A DNA stretch of 64,000 nt from Rhodocyclaceae bacterium. GTDB lineage: Bacteria > Pseudomonadota > Gammaproteobacteria > Burkholderiales > Rhodocyclaceae. A model generated the notes under the pieces. That model made no database searches and was not told the DNA's origin. It worked only from the letters and a program-made list of their open reading frames with translations. Made by a program: the position numbers and the translations under genes. The DNA lies in NCBI GenBank assembly GCA_016704145.1, contig JADJAS010000001.1, positions 372,001-436,000 on the forward strand, in the 5' to 3' direction. Each line of letters opens with the position of its first letter. Position 1 is the stretch's first letter. Positions 39,458 through 47,446 of this stretch are shown here, piece after piece.

Positions 39458-39553
39458 GGAAGCGAACGTTCCCCGGTGGGACGGCCGGTCTTCAAAACTG
39501 GCAGGGGCGGCCAAGCCGTCCCTGGTAGGTTCGACTCCTGCTCGCTTCCGCCA
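39458..39553 (+). tRNA. selC: tRNA-Sec (anticodon TCA)
   Basis: 96 nt with encoded CCA. Acceptor stem GGAAGCG / CGCTTCC, long variable arm (GGGGCGGCCAAGCCGTCCC), anticodon loop CTTCAAA flanked by CCGG/CTGG, T-loop GGTTCGACTCC. Lies 5 bp after selB, so selA-selB-selC form one unit. Its 3' end is repeated at 40406-40431. Confidence 0.97.
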
Positions 39554-39559
39554 ACCGGC
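39533..39559 (+). repeat. Attachment-site-like repeat, left copy (tRNA-Sec 3' end)
   Basis: Last 21 nt of the tRNA plus 6 nt: GACTCCTGCTCGC, then TTCCGCCAACCGGC. Matched by 40406-40431 with one mismatch and one deleted base. Confidence 0.75.
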
Positions 39560-39677
39560 TTCCGCATAGGTCGGTAATTGTCTGCAATGGACAACTGGAA
39601 ACAGGACAACAAGGTAACGCGGATTAATCGGAAGTCTGTCGCTCGATGGTATCGGGCAAGCTTGGCCGTCGGGGGTT

Positions 39678-39701
39678 CTTCGATCCAGCGCCGGATCGAA
39701 G
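39678..39701. repeat. Perfect inverted repeat upstream of higBA
   Basis: CTTCGATCC, loop AGCGCC, GGATCGAAG: a 9-bp perfect stem. No T-run follows, so it is not an intrinsic terminator. It lies 50 bp upstream of higB and may be an operator for HigA. The rest of 39560-39750 shows no gene. Confidence 0.6.
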
Positions 39702-39750
39702 TTGAAAAGCCGGTTTGACCACCGTTAATTTACAATATACGCTGTCAGCC

Positions 39751-40029
39751 ATGATTAAGAGTTTCCAGCACAAGGGCTTGGAGAGCTTCTTCAAGACGGG
39801 CAGCAAGGCCGGCATTCAGCCAGTGCGCGCCAAGAGGCTTCAGCTTCAGTTGGGCATGCTGGACTCGGCAAAGGCTGCTGCTGACATGGGGTTGCCCGGT
39901 TGGAAACTTCATCCCCTGACCGGAAATTTGCAGGGGTATTGGGCAGTGTCGGTTAGCGGCAATTGGCGCATGACCTTCGCTTTCGACAACGGCGACGCGA
40001 TCCTGGTCGACTATCAGGACTACCACTAG
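39751..40029 (+). CDS. higB: HigB-family toxin
   Basis: 92 aa from ATG 39751 (MIKSFQHKGLESFF). RelE-like mRNA interferase of the HigB type: KSFQHKGLESFFKTGS, RLQLQLGMLDSA, then WKLHPLTGNLQGYWAVSVSGNWR and FDNGDAILVDYQDYH. Toxin-first order is typical of hig modules. HigA starts 11 bp after its stop. Confidence 0.93.
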   Translation: MIKSFQHKGLESFFKTGSKAGIQPVRAKRLQLQLGMLDSAKAAADMGLPGWKLHPLTGNLQGYWAVSVSGNWRMTFAFDNGDAILVDYQDYH

Positions 40030-40040
40030 CGAGAGAGACC

Positions 40041-40340
40041 ATGACGAGAATGTACAACCCGCCGCACCCCGGCGAAGTCCTGCGGGACGGGGTTTTCACC
40101 GACAACGGAATTACCGTGACCGCGTTTGCCGAGCGCCTGGGGGTAACTCGCGTGATGCTGTCTCGCGTGCTGAACGGCAGGGCCGGCATCAGCGCCGACA
40201 TGGCCGTGCGGCTGGCCACGGCCTTGGGCACCAGCGCCGAGTCGTGGCTGCACATGCAGGCCAATTACGACCTATGGCAGGCCGAGAAGTCGCTTAAGCG
40301 GGAGATCGCCAAGATTCGTCCGCTCAAGATGGCCGCGTAG
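40041..40340 (+). CDS. higA: HigA-family antitoxin
   Basis: 99 aa from ATG 40041 (ATG 40050 also possible), with GAGAGAG upstream. XRE-type helix-turn-helix: NPPHPGEVLRDGVF, VTAFAERLGVTRVMLSRVLNGRAGIS, then LGTSAESWLHMQANYDLW. Neutralises HigB and represses the operon (family knowledge). The pair lies between tRNA-Sec and a copy of its 3' end. Confidence 0.94.
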   Translation: MTRMYNPPHPGEVLRDGVFTDNGITVTAFAERLGVTRVMLSRVLNGRAGISADMAVRLATALGTSAESWLHMQANYDLWQAEKSLKREIAKIRPLKMAA

Positions 40341-40405
40341 TTGGGGTATCACCCAAGACAAAGAAACCAAGGGGCAGGCTGGCAAAGGCTTTGCGGCTTC
40401 TATTG

Positions 40406-40431
40406 GACTCCTACTCGCTCCGCCAACCGGC
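40406..40431 (+). repeat. Attachment-site-like repeat, right copy
   Basis: GACTCCTACTCGC then TCCGCCAACCGGC: a near copy of the tRNA-Sec 3' end (39533-39559) about 870 bp away, bracketing higBA. The remainder of 40341-40516 shows no gene. Confidence 0.75.
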
Positions 40432-40516
40432 GTCCTGTCGGCGCTCCGACTTACCGGACTTGAAACCGTCGCGGCCGGCCCCACATCGCTCGGAAACGAG
40501 TTCGAGAGGCCGGCTC

Positions 40517-40951
40517 ATGAGCGAAGCACTGATCGTCGTCTGCCCACACTGTCACACGCCCAACCGCGTGCCGGCAGAACGGCTGGATGCGGGCGGCACC
40601 TGCGGCAGGTGCAAGGGCGCGCTGTTCGCCGGCGCGCCAGTGGAACTGGACGAGGCCGCGTTCGACAAACACGTCGGCCGTTCCGACTTGCCGATCGTGG
40701 TGGACTTCTGGGCGCCCTGGTGCGGGCCTTGCCGCATGATGGCGCCCGCCTTTGCGCAAGCGGCCGGCGCGCTGGAACCACGCTATCGGCTGGTCAAGGT
40801 CAATACCGAAGAGGAGCAGGGGCTGGCCGCCCGCTTCGGCATCCGCAGCATTCCCACCGTGGCCATCTTCAAGGGCGGCCGCGAAATCGCCCGCCAGGCC
40901 GGCGCCATGGATGCCGGCACGCTGACGCGCTGGATCCAGGGCAACGTCTGA
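40517..40951 (+). CDS. trxC: Thioredoxin 2 (TrxC type)
   Basis: 144 aa from ATG 40517 (MSEALIVVCPHCHTPNRVPA). An N-terminal zinc domain with two C-x-x-C pairs (CPHC, CGRC) precedes a thioredoxin fold with active site W-C-G-P-C in VDFWAPWCGPCRMMAP and the cis-Pro in GIRSIPTVAIFKGG. Cytosolic, often induced by oxidative stress. A motif copy begins one base after its stop. Confidence 0.96.
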   Translation: MSEALIVVCPHCHTPNRVPAERLDAGGTCGRCKGALFAGAPVELDEAAFDKHVGRSDLPIVVDFWAPWCGPCRMMAPAFAQAAGALEPRYRLVKVNTEEEQGLAARFGIRSIPTVAIFKGGREIARQAGAMDAGTLTRWIQGNV

Positions 40952-40952
40952 G

Positions 40953-40975
40953 AAAGTCAGCCGTCGCGACACGCC
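40953..40975 (+). repeat. Dispersed 23-bp motif, copy 11 (intergenic)
   Basis: AAAGTCAG core then CCGTCGCGACACGCC, directly after the trxC stop. Confidence 0.9.
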
Positions 40976-40994
40976 GAGGCTGAACGACCCGGCC

Positions 40995-42155
40995 ATGCTC
41001 AAGTCCGAGATCCTCGCCGGCATCTGCCGCCTCGCCGATGAGGACTGGCGGCGACTCGCCACCGGCGGCGACCCGTTCGTCGATCCGGCTTTTCTCGGCG
41101 CGGCGGAACGCTGCGTCGCGGATCATGGGCCGATTGGCTGGCGGCCGATGCACATCGTGCTGCGCGGTGCGGATGGCCGCTTGGCCGGCCTGCTGCCGCT
41201 TTACGCCCGGGACCACTGGTACGGCGACTTTGCCATGGACTACAGCTGGGATGCCGCCTGGCGTCAGGCGGGTCTGGCCTACTTCCCCAAGCTGGTCACC
41301 GGTGTCCCCTTCACGCCCTCGCCGGGCCCGCGCCTGCTGGCCGCCCGCGATGCCGCATCCGACACGGCCGGCGCGTTGATCGACGCGGCGATCGCATTGA
41401 CCGCCGACACGCATGCCTCGAACTGGCAGTGCCTGTTCGTGCGCGACGACGAACGCACCGCGCTCGAAGCCGCCGGCTGCCTGATCCGGCGCGGCGTCCA
41501 GTTCCACTGGCGCAACCGCGGCTATCGCGACTTCACCGACTTCCTGGGCACGTTCACGGCCGAGAAGCGCAAGAAGATGAAGCGCGAGCGGCGCGCGGTC
41601 ACCGATGCCGGCCTGCGCATCGAGGCACTTCATGGCGACGAGATCGACGACGCGCTCTGGTTCGCCATCCACCGCCACTATCGCAGCACCTTCGAGCGGC
41701 TGGGCGGCTGGCCGGCCTTCAGCCTCGAATTCTTCCGCGATGTCGGTGCAAGGCTTGGCCAGCGCATGGTGGTGTTTTGCGCCTTCGCCGCCGACCAACC
41801 GGTCGCCTCGGCCATCTGTTACCGCGACGACACGGCGCTCTATGGCCGCCACTGGGGCGCCGACATCAACGTGCCCGGTCTGCATTTCGAGCTTTGCTAC
41901 CACGCCGGCATCGAATACGCGATCGACCATGGTTTGCAGCGCTTCGAGCCCGGCGCCCAGGGCGAGCACAAGGTCGCGCGCGGCTTCGAGCCGGTATCGA
42001 CCTGGTCGGCGTACTGGATCGCCGCCCCGCGCCTGCGCGAGGCGGTGGCGCGCTACCTCGCACGCGAGGACGGCGCCATGCTCGACTACCAGGCCGAGAT
42101 GTCGGGGCACCTGCCTTATCGCCTGGCAACGAAGCAGGCGTTGCGAGACGATTGA
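40995..42155 (+). CDS. FemAB-like/DUF482 N-acyltransferase
   Basis: 386 aa. Two GNAT-like halves: the second has RGYRDFTDFLGTFTAEKRKKMKRERR, IHRHYRSTFERLGGWPAFSLEFF, and the terminal GLQRFEPGAQGEHKVARGFEP signature of the DUF482 (PF04339) peptidogalycan-like acyltransferases. Substrate unknown. Starts 44 bp after trxC, with a motif copy between. A decayed antisense motif copy spans its stop codon. Confidence 0.88.
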   Translation: MLKSEILAGICRLADEDWRRLATGGDPFVDPAFLGAAERCVADHGPIGWRPMHIVLRGADGRLAGLLPLYARDHWYGDFAMDYSWDAAWRQAGLAYFPKLVTGVPFTPSPGPRLLAARDAASDTAGALIDAAIALTADTHASNWQCLFVRDDERTALEAAGCLIRRGVQFHWRNRGYRDFTDFLGTFTAEKRKKMKRERRAVTDAGLRIEALHGDEIDDALWFAIHRHYRSTFERLGGWPAFSLEFFRDVGARLGQRMVVFCAFAADQPVASAICYRDDTALYGRHWGADINVPGLHFELCYHAGIEYAIDHGLQRFEPGAQGEHKVARGFEPVSTWSAYWIAAPRLREAVARYLAREDGAMLDYQAEMSGHLPYRLATKQALRDD

Positions 42156-42159
42156 CTTT
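42137..42159 (-). repeat. Dispersed motif, decayed copy over a stop codon
   Basis: Minus-strand AAAGTCAA then TCGTCTCGCAACGCC; 18 of 23 positions match the consensus form at 40953. It spans the end of the acyltransferase gene. Confidence 0.45.
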
Positions 42160-42166
42160 CGGCGGC

Positions 42167-42496
42167 CTAAGCCGCCTGCCGGAGCGGTTCGACTTCGGCG
42201 CTGATGGCTTTGGCACTGGCGATCTCGGCCGTGCGCAGATCATAGATCGATTGCAGGTTCAGCCAGGTCTGCGGATCGCCGCCGAAGCAGCGCGCCAGCC
42301 GCAGGGCGGTATCGGCCGTGACACCGCGCCGTTCGAGCACGATGTCGTTGATGCGCGAGGCCGGGACGTGCAAACGTTTGGCGAGCGCATTGGCGCTCAG
42401 GCCCAGCGGAACCAGATAGTCTTCCCTCAGGATTTCGCCCGGATGCACCGGACGCATGCCATTCTTCACCATTGCCATTTTCCCTTCTTCGCCCAT
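42167..42496 (-). CDS. higA: HigA-family antitoxin
   Basis: 109 aa from ATG 42496 (GAGG upstream); ATG 42478 (MAMVKNGMRPVHPGE) is an alternative. XRE helix-turn-helix: RPVHPGEILREDYLVPLGLS, ANALAKRLHVPASRINDIV, TADTALRLARCFGGDPQTWLNLQ. Second higBA module within 3 kb; its protein differs clearly from the first HigA, so they are not recent duplicates. Confidence 0.93.
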   Translation of the reverse strand: MGEEGKMAMVKNGMRPVHPGEILREDYLVPLGLSANALAKRLHVPASRINDIVLERRGVTADTALRLARCFGGDPQTWLNLQSIYDLRTAEIASAKAISAEVEPLRQAA

Positions 42497-42502
42497 TCGA
42501 CC

Positions 42503-42781
42503 TCAGTGGTAGTCGACGATCTCGACATCGGACACGCCTTCCTCGGACCAGACAAAGCACAAGCGCCACTGATCGTTGATGCGGATGCTGTGCTGTCCCT
42601 GTCGTTCGCCTGCGAGCGCCTCCAGCCGGTTGCCCGGCGGTGCCCGCAGCGAATCCAGCGTCGTCGCCGCATGCAACTGCGTCAGCTTGCGTTCCGCGAC
42701 ATTCCTGATGTTGGCGAATCGCCGCGATTTCCCCGTGGCAAAGAGTGCCTCGGTATCCACGCACCTGAAAGATCGGATCAT
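42503..42781 (-). CDS. higB: HigB-family toxin
   Basis: 92 aa. MIRSFRCVDTEALF, NIRNVAERKLTQLHAA, LEALAGERQGQHSIRINDQWR and the terminal VEIVDYH mark the HigB/RelE fold. Toxin-first order, 6 bp before higA. The promoter places its transcript start nearly on the ATG. Confidence 0.93.
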   Translation of the reverse strand: MIRSFRCVDTEALFATGKSRRFANIRNVAERKLTQLHAATTLDSLRAPPGNRLEALAGERQGQHSIRINDQWRLCFVWSEEGVSDVEIVDYH

Positions 42782-42787
42782 GCTGGA

Positions 42788-42816
42788 AGTATATACCGGT
42801 CACCGGTAAGCGGCAA
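42788..42816 (-). promoter_or_regulatory. Promoter and operator of the second higBA module
   Basis: Minus strand: TTGCCG (42816-42811), 17-bp spacer, TATACT (42793-42788). The palindrome TACCGGTCACCGGTA (42794-42808) fills most of the spacer and is the probable HigA binding site. Confidence 0.7.
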
Positions 42817-42875
42817 ACACGCCGCCATATGCCTTACCGGCCGCCGCGTCGCCGGCGAACGGTAAAATGCCGCCC

Positions 42876-44180
42876 ATGCAAGACTCTCTCCTCCAGCGCA
42901 GCCGCGCCGCCGTCTGGCACCCCTGTACCCAGATGAAGCAGCACGAAACCGGCGAGCTGCCATTGCTGCCGATCGTGCGCGGCGAAGGCCCATGGCTGGT
43001 CGGCGAGGATGGCCGGCGCTGGCTGGACGGCATCAGTTCCTGGTGGGTCAATCTGTTCGGCCATTGCAACCCGCGCATCAATGCCGCGTTGCACGAACAG
43101 CTCGACACCTTGGAACACGTGATCCTCGCCGGCTGCACGCACGCGCCCGTGGTCGAGCTTTCCGAGCGACTCTCGGCGCTGACCGGCGGCGCGCTCGGCC
43201 ATTGCTTCTACGGCTCCGACGGCGCCTCCGCCACCGAAATCGCGCTCAAGATGTCGGCGCACTACTGGCGCAACGTCGGCCGGCCGGACAAGAACCGTTT
43301 CCTCTGCCTCGCCGGCGGCTACCACGGCGAGACGGTCGGGGCCCTGGGCGTGACGGACATCGCCCTCTTCCGCGACGCCTACGCGCCGCTGATCCGCGCC
43401 GCGACGGTGCTGCCCTCGCCCGACGCACGCAACGGCGCCGATGCCGTGGACGTGGCCATCGACGCGCTGGCCGCGCATCTCGACGCGCATCACGCCCAAA
43501 CGGCGGCGCTGATCGTCGAGCCGCTGGTGCAGTGCGCCGCCGGCATGGCCATGCACGATCCCGACTACCTGCGCCGCGCCCGCGCCCTGTGCGAGCGTTA
43601 CCAAGTGCATTTGATCTGCGACGAGATCGCCGTGGGCTTCGGTCGCACCGGCAGCTTCTTCGCGCATGAGCAAGCGGGCATCCGGCCCGACTTCCTCTGC
43701 CTGTCGAAAGGCATCACCGGCGGCTACCTGCCGCTGTCGGTGGTGATGACGCGCGATGCGATCTACGCCGCCTTTCTCGACGACGCGACGGCGCGCGGCT
43801 TCCTGCACTCGCACTCCTACACCGGCAACCCGCTGGCCTGCCGTGCCGCGCTGGCGACACTCGACATCTTTGCTCAGGATCATGTCCTCGCCGCCAACCG
43901 CGTCCGTTCCGAGCGCATCGACGCACTCTTGCGGCCGCTCGCCGACCATCCGCGCGTGCGCCACTACCGCAAGCGCGGCATGATCTTCGCCTTCGATGTC
44001 GATGCCGACTACGGCTTCGGCCGGCGCTGCCACCGTGAGATGCTGGCGCGCGGCGTGCTGCTGCGTCCGATCGGGAATACGGTGTACCTGATGCCGCCCT
44101 ACATCCTCGACGACGCGCAAATCGGGCTGCTCTGCCGCGTCACCGCCGAAGCGGTGGAGGCGGCTTTGGACCAGGCATGA
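42876..44180 (+). CDS. bioA: Adenosylmethionine-8-amino-7-oxononanoate aminotransferase
   Basis: Third step of biotin synthesis (KAPA to DAPA, SAM as amino donor). 434 aa from ATG 42876 (MQDSLLQRSRAAVWHPCTQMK); ATG 42867 is also in frame. Seen: WHPCTQMKQHE, ISSWWVNLFGH, GSDGASATEIALKM, GGYHGETVGALGVTD and the PLP lysine in LSKGITGGYLPLS. A TAAAAT box (42863-42868) lies against the start, so a leaderless mRNA is possible. Confidence 0.97.
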   Translation: MQDSLLQRSRAAVWHPCTQMKQHETGELPLLPIVRGEGPWLVGEDGRRWLDGISSWWVNLFGHCNPRINAALHEQLDTLEHVILAGCTHAPVVELSERLSALTGGALGHCFYGSDGASATEIALKMSAHYWRNVGRPDKNRFLCLAGGYHGETVGALGVTDIALFRDAYAPLIRAATVLPSPDARNGADAVDVAIDALAAHLDAHHAQTAALIVEPLVQCAAGMAMHDPDYLRRARALCERYQVHLICDEIAVGFGRTGSFFAHEQAGIRPDFLCLSKGITGGYLPLSVVMTRDAIYAAFLDDATARGFLHSHSYTGNPLACRAALATLDIFAQDHVLAANRVRSERIDALLRPLADHPRVRHYRKRGMIFAFDVDADYGFGRRCHREMLARGVLLRPIGNTVYLMPPYILDDAQIGLLCRVTAEAVEAALDQA

Positions 44181-44214
44181 CCGCCTTGACGCGGCGCGCC
44201 CCGCGAAGTCTGAA

Positions 44215-44706
44215 TCAGGCGTCGAGCCAAGTGTTCACGGGCAGTCGCATCCGGCCGCCCACGCCGCCGGGCTGGATCTGGGCCAGGTTGGCCCGGACAC
44301 GCTGCCGCAACGCCTGGCGCAAGTCGTCGGGCAGCGGCGACGATCGTCTCGCCCGCAGATCGATGTGGATATCGATCTGCTCGGACGTCGCCGCCCGACC
44401 GCCCTTGGTCGCGTTGAACAACTCGTGAAAAAAGTGCAAGCGCTTGTCATCGACGGCCAGCAGCCAGGATCGCACCTCGATCCGGTCACCAAGCGCGATT
44501 TCGCGCTCGTAGACCATGTGGCTCTCGATCACCGCCTTGCCGCACTGCGTGCGGGCCACGTAATCGTCGCCCAGGCCGATGCTGCGCGTGAACTCGACAT
44601 GGGCGTCGTAAATGACCAGAACGTAATGCGTGGCGTTCATGTGCCCGTTGATGTCGATCCATCGCTCGGGCACCACCGCCCTCAAGGTCACGACGGGCGC
44701 GGCCAT
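44215..44706 (-). CDS. Hotdog-fold acyl-CoA thioesterase (4HBT family)
   Basis: 163 aa from ATG 44706, preceded by AGGAGCGAGAAGCC; ATG 44742 is an alternative without a ribosome-binding site. Seen: RWIDINGHMNATHYVLVIYDAH, the hotdog helix start, then VIESHMVYEREIALGD. Probably hydrolyses an acyl- or aryl-CoA. It sits alone on the minus strand between bioA and bioF, divergent from bioF. Confidence 0.85.
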   Translation of the reverse strand: MAAPVVTLRAVVPERWIDINGHMNATHYVLVIYDAHVEFTRSIGLGDDYVARTQCGKAVIESHMVYEREIALGDRIEVRSWLLAVDDKRLHFFHELFNATKGGRAATSEQIDIHIDLRARRSSPLPDDLRQALRQRVRANLAQIQPGGVGGRMRLPVNTWLDA

Positions 44707-44848
44707 GGCTTCTCGCTCCTGGCATGACGGGGTCGTAGACATGGCACGCAGTGTATATTCGAGAGCCGACGCCTGCCAAGCCCATGCCACCGAACAGCGA
44801 AACTCCCGGTCGGCCGGCGCTTCGACCGGACCCATTGAAGCCGCGCCG

Positions 44849-46009
44849 ATGAATCACCAACGCGAACTCACCGAACTGACCGAAGCCGGCCTGCTGCGCC
44901 GTCGCCGCGTCGCCGGTTCGCCCTGCGGTGTCGAAATGATCGTCGACGGTCGGCCAGTGCTTTCCTTCGCCAGCAACGACTACCTCGGCCTCGCCACCGA
45001 CCCGCGCCTCGTCGATGCGCTGGCCGAGGGTGCGCGCGCCTGGGGCGTCGGCGCCGGCGCCTCGCATTTCCTCGGCGGCCATTTCGAGCCGCACCAGCAA
45101 CTGGAAGAACGGCTGGCCGCCTTCGTCGGCGCCGAACGCGCCTTGCTGTTCTCGACCGGTTACATGGCCAACATCGGCATCGTGCCGGCGCTGGCCGGTC
45201 GCGGCGACGTTATTTTCGCCGACAAGCTCAACCATGCCTCGCTGATCGACGCCGTGCGCTTGGCCAACGCCTTCAGCCACCGTTACCCGCATGGCGACCT
45301 CGGCGTGCTGGAGGGACAACTGGCGGCCAACCGGGGCAAGCGGCGTCTGATCCTCACTGACGCGGTGTTCAGCATGGATGGCGATCTCGCGCCGCTGCCC
45401 GAACTGCTCGAACTGGCCGAGCGCCACGACACCTGGCTGGTGGCGGACGATGCCCATGGCTTCGGCGTGCTCGGCCCGCAGGGGCGCGGTAGCCTGGCCC
45501 GCTTCGGCCTCGCGCCGACCGGCCGGCTACTGATGATGGGCACGCTGGGCAAGGCGGCCGGCGTGGCGGGCGCCTTTGCCGCCGGCGATGCGGAAGTCAT
45601 CGAGTGGCTGGAGCAGACAGCGCGCACGGCGATCTTTACCACCGCCGCGCCGCCGGCACTGAGTTGCACGCTGCTCGCCAGCGTCGACCTCGTCGAAGCG
45701 GCGGACGATCGACGCGCGCATCTGCGGGCGCTGATCGCGCGCCTGCGCGCGGGGCTGGCGCCGGTCGCGGCACGCAAGGGCTGGCGCCTGCCGCCTTCCG
45801 ACACCGCCATCCAGCCGCTGATCATCGGCGGCAATCGGGAGACACTCGCCGTGGCGGAAGCCCTGCTGGCGCGCGGCATCTGGGCGCCGGCGATCCGCCC
45901 GCCGACGGTGCCGGAAGGCGCGGCGCGGCTGCGCATCTCGCTGTCGGCCGCGCACGGCGAGGCGCAGGTCGACCGGCTGGTCGATGCGCTTGCCGAGGCG
46001 GCGCCATGA
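44849..46009 (+). CDS. bioF: 8-amino-7-oxononanoate synthase
   Basis: PLP enzyme joining pimeloyl-ACP and alanine, the first step of the biotin ring pathway. 386 aa from ATG 44849. Seen: SFASNDYLGLATDP, GAGASHFLGGHFEPHQQLE, DDAHGFGVLGPQGRG and the PLP lysine in MGTLGKAAGVAGAF. Its stop overlaps bioH by ATGA, starting a bioF-bioH-bioC-bioD operon. Confidence 0.97.
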   Translation: MNHQRELTELTEAGLLRRRRVAGSPCGVEMIVDGRPVLSFASNDYLGLATDPRLVDALAEGARAWGVGAGASHFLGGHFEPHQQLEERLAAFVGAERALLFSTGYMANIGIVPALAGRGDVIFADKLNHASLIDAVRLANAFSHRYPHGDLGVLEGQLAANRGKRRLILTDAVFSMDGDLAPLPELLELAERHDTWLVADDAHGFGVLGPQGRGSLARFGLAPTGRLLMMGTLGKAAGVAGAFAAGDAEVIEWLEQTARTAIFTTAAPPALSCTLLASVDLVEAADDRRAHLRALIARLRAGLAPVAARKGWRLPPSDTAIQPLIIGGNRETLAVAEALLARGIWAPAIRPPTVPEGAARLRISLSAAHGEAQVDRLVDALAEAAP

Positions 46010-46692
46010 CACCGCTGACGCCGCTGGCGCTGATCCCCGGCTGGGGATTCGACCAGCGTGTCTGGCAGCCTGTCGTCGATCTGCTGGCGGCGGATTTCGC
46101 CATCCATCATCTCGACCGCGACCGGCCGGGAACGGTGCCGGCCGACGCCATCGTGTGCGGCTGGTCGCTGGGCGCCATGACCGCCATGCGGCTGGCGCTG
46201 GATCAGCCGGAGCGCGTCGCGCGACTGGTGCTGGTGGGCGCCACGCCGCGGTTCGTGCAAGCGCCCGACTGGAAGGACGCGGCGACGGAAAGCTCGCTGG
46301 TCGACTTCGCCGCCGCCGTCCAGGTCGATCCGATGGCGACGCTGCGGCGCTTCGCCGGCCGCATCAACCAGGGTGACGCCCACGCCGCACCGCTGACGCG
46401 CCGGCTCACCGCGCTGCTGGCCGACCGGCGTCCTGACACCGCGGTGCTGGCCACGGGCCTGGCGCGGCTGCGCGACACCGATCTGCGAAAGTCAGTGGCG
46501 GCGATACGCCAGCCGACGCTGCTGGTCCATGGCGAACGCGACGCCATCATGCCGGTGGAGGCGGCCTGCTGGCTGGCCGACCATCTGCCGGACGCGCGGC
46601 TGGAGATATTCCTCGAAGCCTCGCACGCGCCCTTCCTGTCCGAGCCGGCGCGCTTCGCCGCCCTGCTGCGGCAATTCGCCCGCGATGAATAG
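46006..46692 (+). CDS. bioH: Pimeloyl-ACP methyl ester esterase
   Basis: Alpha/beta hydrolase that removes the methyl group from pimeloyl-ACP. 228 aa, slightly shorter than E. coli BioH (256). Seen: LIPGWGFDQRVWQPV, nucleophile elbow CGWSLGAM, VHGERDAIMP and the catalytic histidine in EASHAPFLSEP. Overlaps bioF by 4 bp and bioC by 8 bp. A motif copy lies at residues RKSVAAIRQ, just before the conserved PTLLVHGERD strand. Confidence 0.93.
   Translation: MTPLTPLALIPGWGFDQRVWQPVVDLLAADFAIHHLDRDRPGTVPADAIVCGWSLGAMTAMRLALDQPERVARLVLVGATPRFVQAPDWKDAATESSLVDFAAAVQVDPMATLRRFAGRINQGDAHAAPLTRRLTALLADRRPDTAVLATGLARLRDTDLRKSVAAIRQPTLLVHGERDAIMPVEAACWLADHLPDARLEIFLEASHAPFLSEPARFAALLRQFARDE
46488..46510 (+). 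repeat. Dispersed 23-bp motif, copy 12 (in bioH)
   Basis: AAAGTCAG core then TGGCGGCGATACGCC, in sense with bioH. Confidence 0.75.
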
Positions 46693-47446
46693 GCAGGCGA
46701 TCCGCCGTTCCTTCGACCGCGCCGCACCGCGCTACGACACCGCCGCCGCGCTGCAAAGGCAGGTCTGCGAACTGCTGCTGGCCACGCTGCCCGACCTCGC
46801 GCCGGCAAACATTCTCGACGCCGGCTGCGGCACCGGCCATGCGCTCGGCCTGCTGGGGCGACGCTGGCCCGCCGCCCGCGTCGTCGCCGCCGACTTCGCG
46901 CCCGGCATGCTGCGCGTCGCCGGCCGCCGGCATCCGCTGGTCTGCGCCGACATCGAGGCCCTGCCCTTCGCGGCCGCCGGTTTCGATCTCTACTGGTCAA
47001 GCCTGGCCTTCCAGTGGTGCGAGCCGGTCCGCGCCGTGGCGGAAGCGGCGCGGGTGCTGGCGCCGGGCGGCACGCTGGCGGTCAGCAGCCTGGGCCCCGG
47101 CACGCTGGCGGAACTCAACGCCGCTTTCGCCGGCATCGACGAACATGATCACGTGCTCTCCTTCGCCGCGCCCGCCACGCTCGCGCAAGCCTGCGCCACC
47201 GCCGGCCTCGGCGACATCGGCATCGAGCAGCGACGGTTGTGCCTGCGTCATGCCGATCTGCCGACGCTGCTGCGCGGGCTGAAGGTCATCGGTGCCAACC
47301 AGATCAGCAGGCCACGCCGCCCCGGCCTGCTCGGCCGACAGGCCTGGCGAGCCATCGAGGCGCGCTATGAGGCGCGCCGCGACGATGCCGGCCTGCCGGC
47401 CACCTACGAGGTCGTGCTATGCACCGCCCGCAAAGCTATTTCGTGA
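46685..47446 (+). CDS. bioC: Malonyl-ACP O-methyltransferase
   Basis: SAM methyltransferase that starts pimelate synthesis by methylating malonyl-ACP. 253 aa. Seen: RRSFDRAAPRYDTAAALQ, the SAM site ILDAGCGTGHALGLL, VVAADFAPGML, SSLAFQWC and RVLAPGGTLAVSSLGPGTLAE. Overlaps bioH (8 bp) and bioD (28 bp), indicating tight coupling. Confidence 0.96.
   Translation: MNRQAIRRSFDRAAPRYDTAAALQRQVCELLLATLPDLAPANILDAGCGTGHALGLLGRRWPAARVVAADFAPGMLRVAGRRHPLVCADIEALPFAAAGFDLYWSSLAFQWCEPVRAVAEAARVLAPGGTLAVSSLGPGTLAELNAAFAGIDEHDHVLSFAAPATLAQACATAGLGDIGIEQRRLCLRHADLPTLLRGLKVIGANQISRPRRPGLLGRQAWRAIEARYEARRDDAGLPATYEVVLCTARKAIS

Noticed and set aside
39678..39701. Inverted repeat after tRNA-Sec as a transcription terminator
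   Set aside because: No T-run follows the stem on either strand; kept only as a possible operator.
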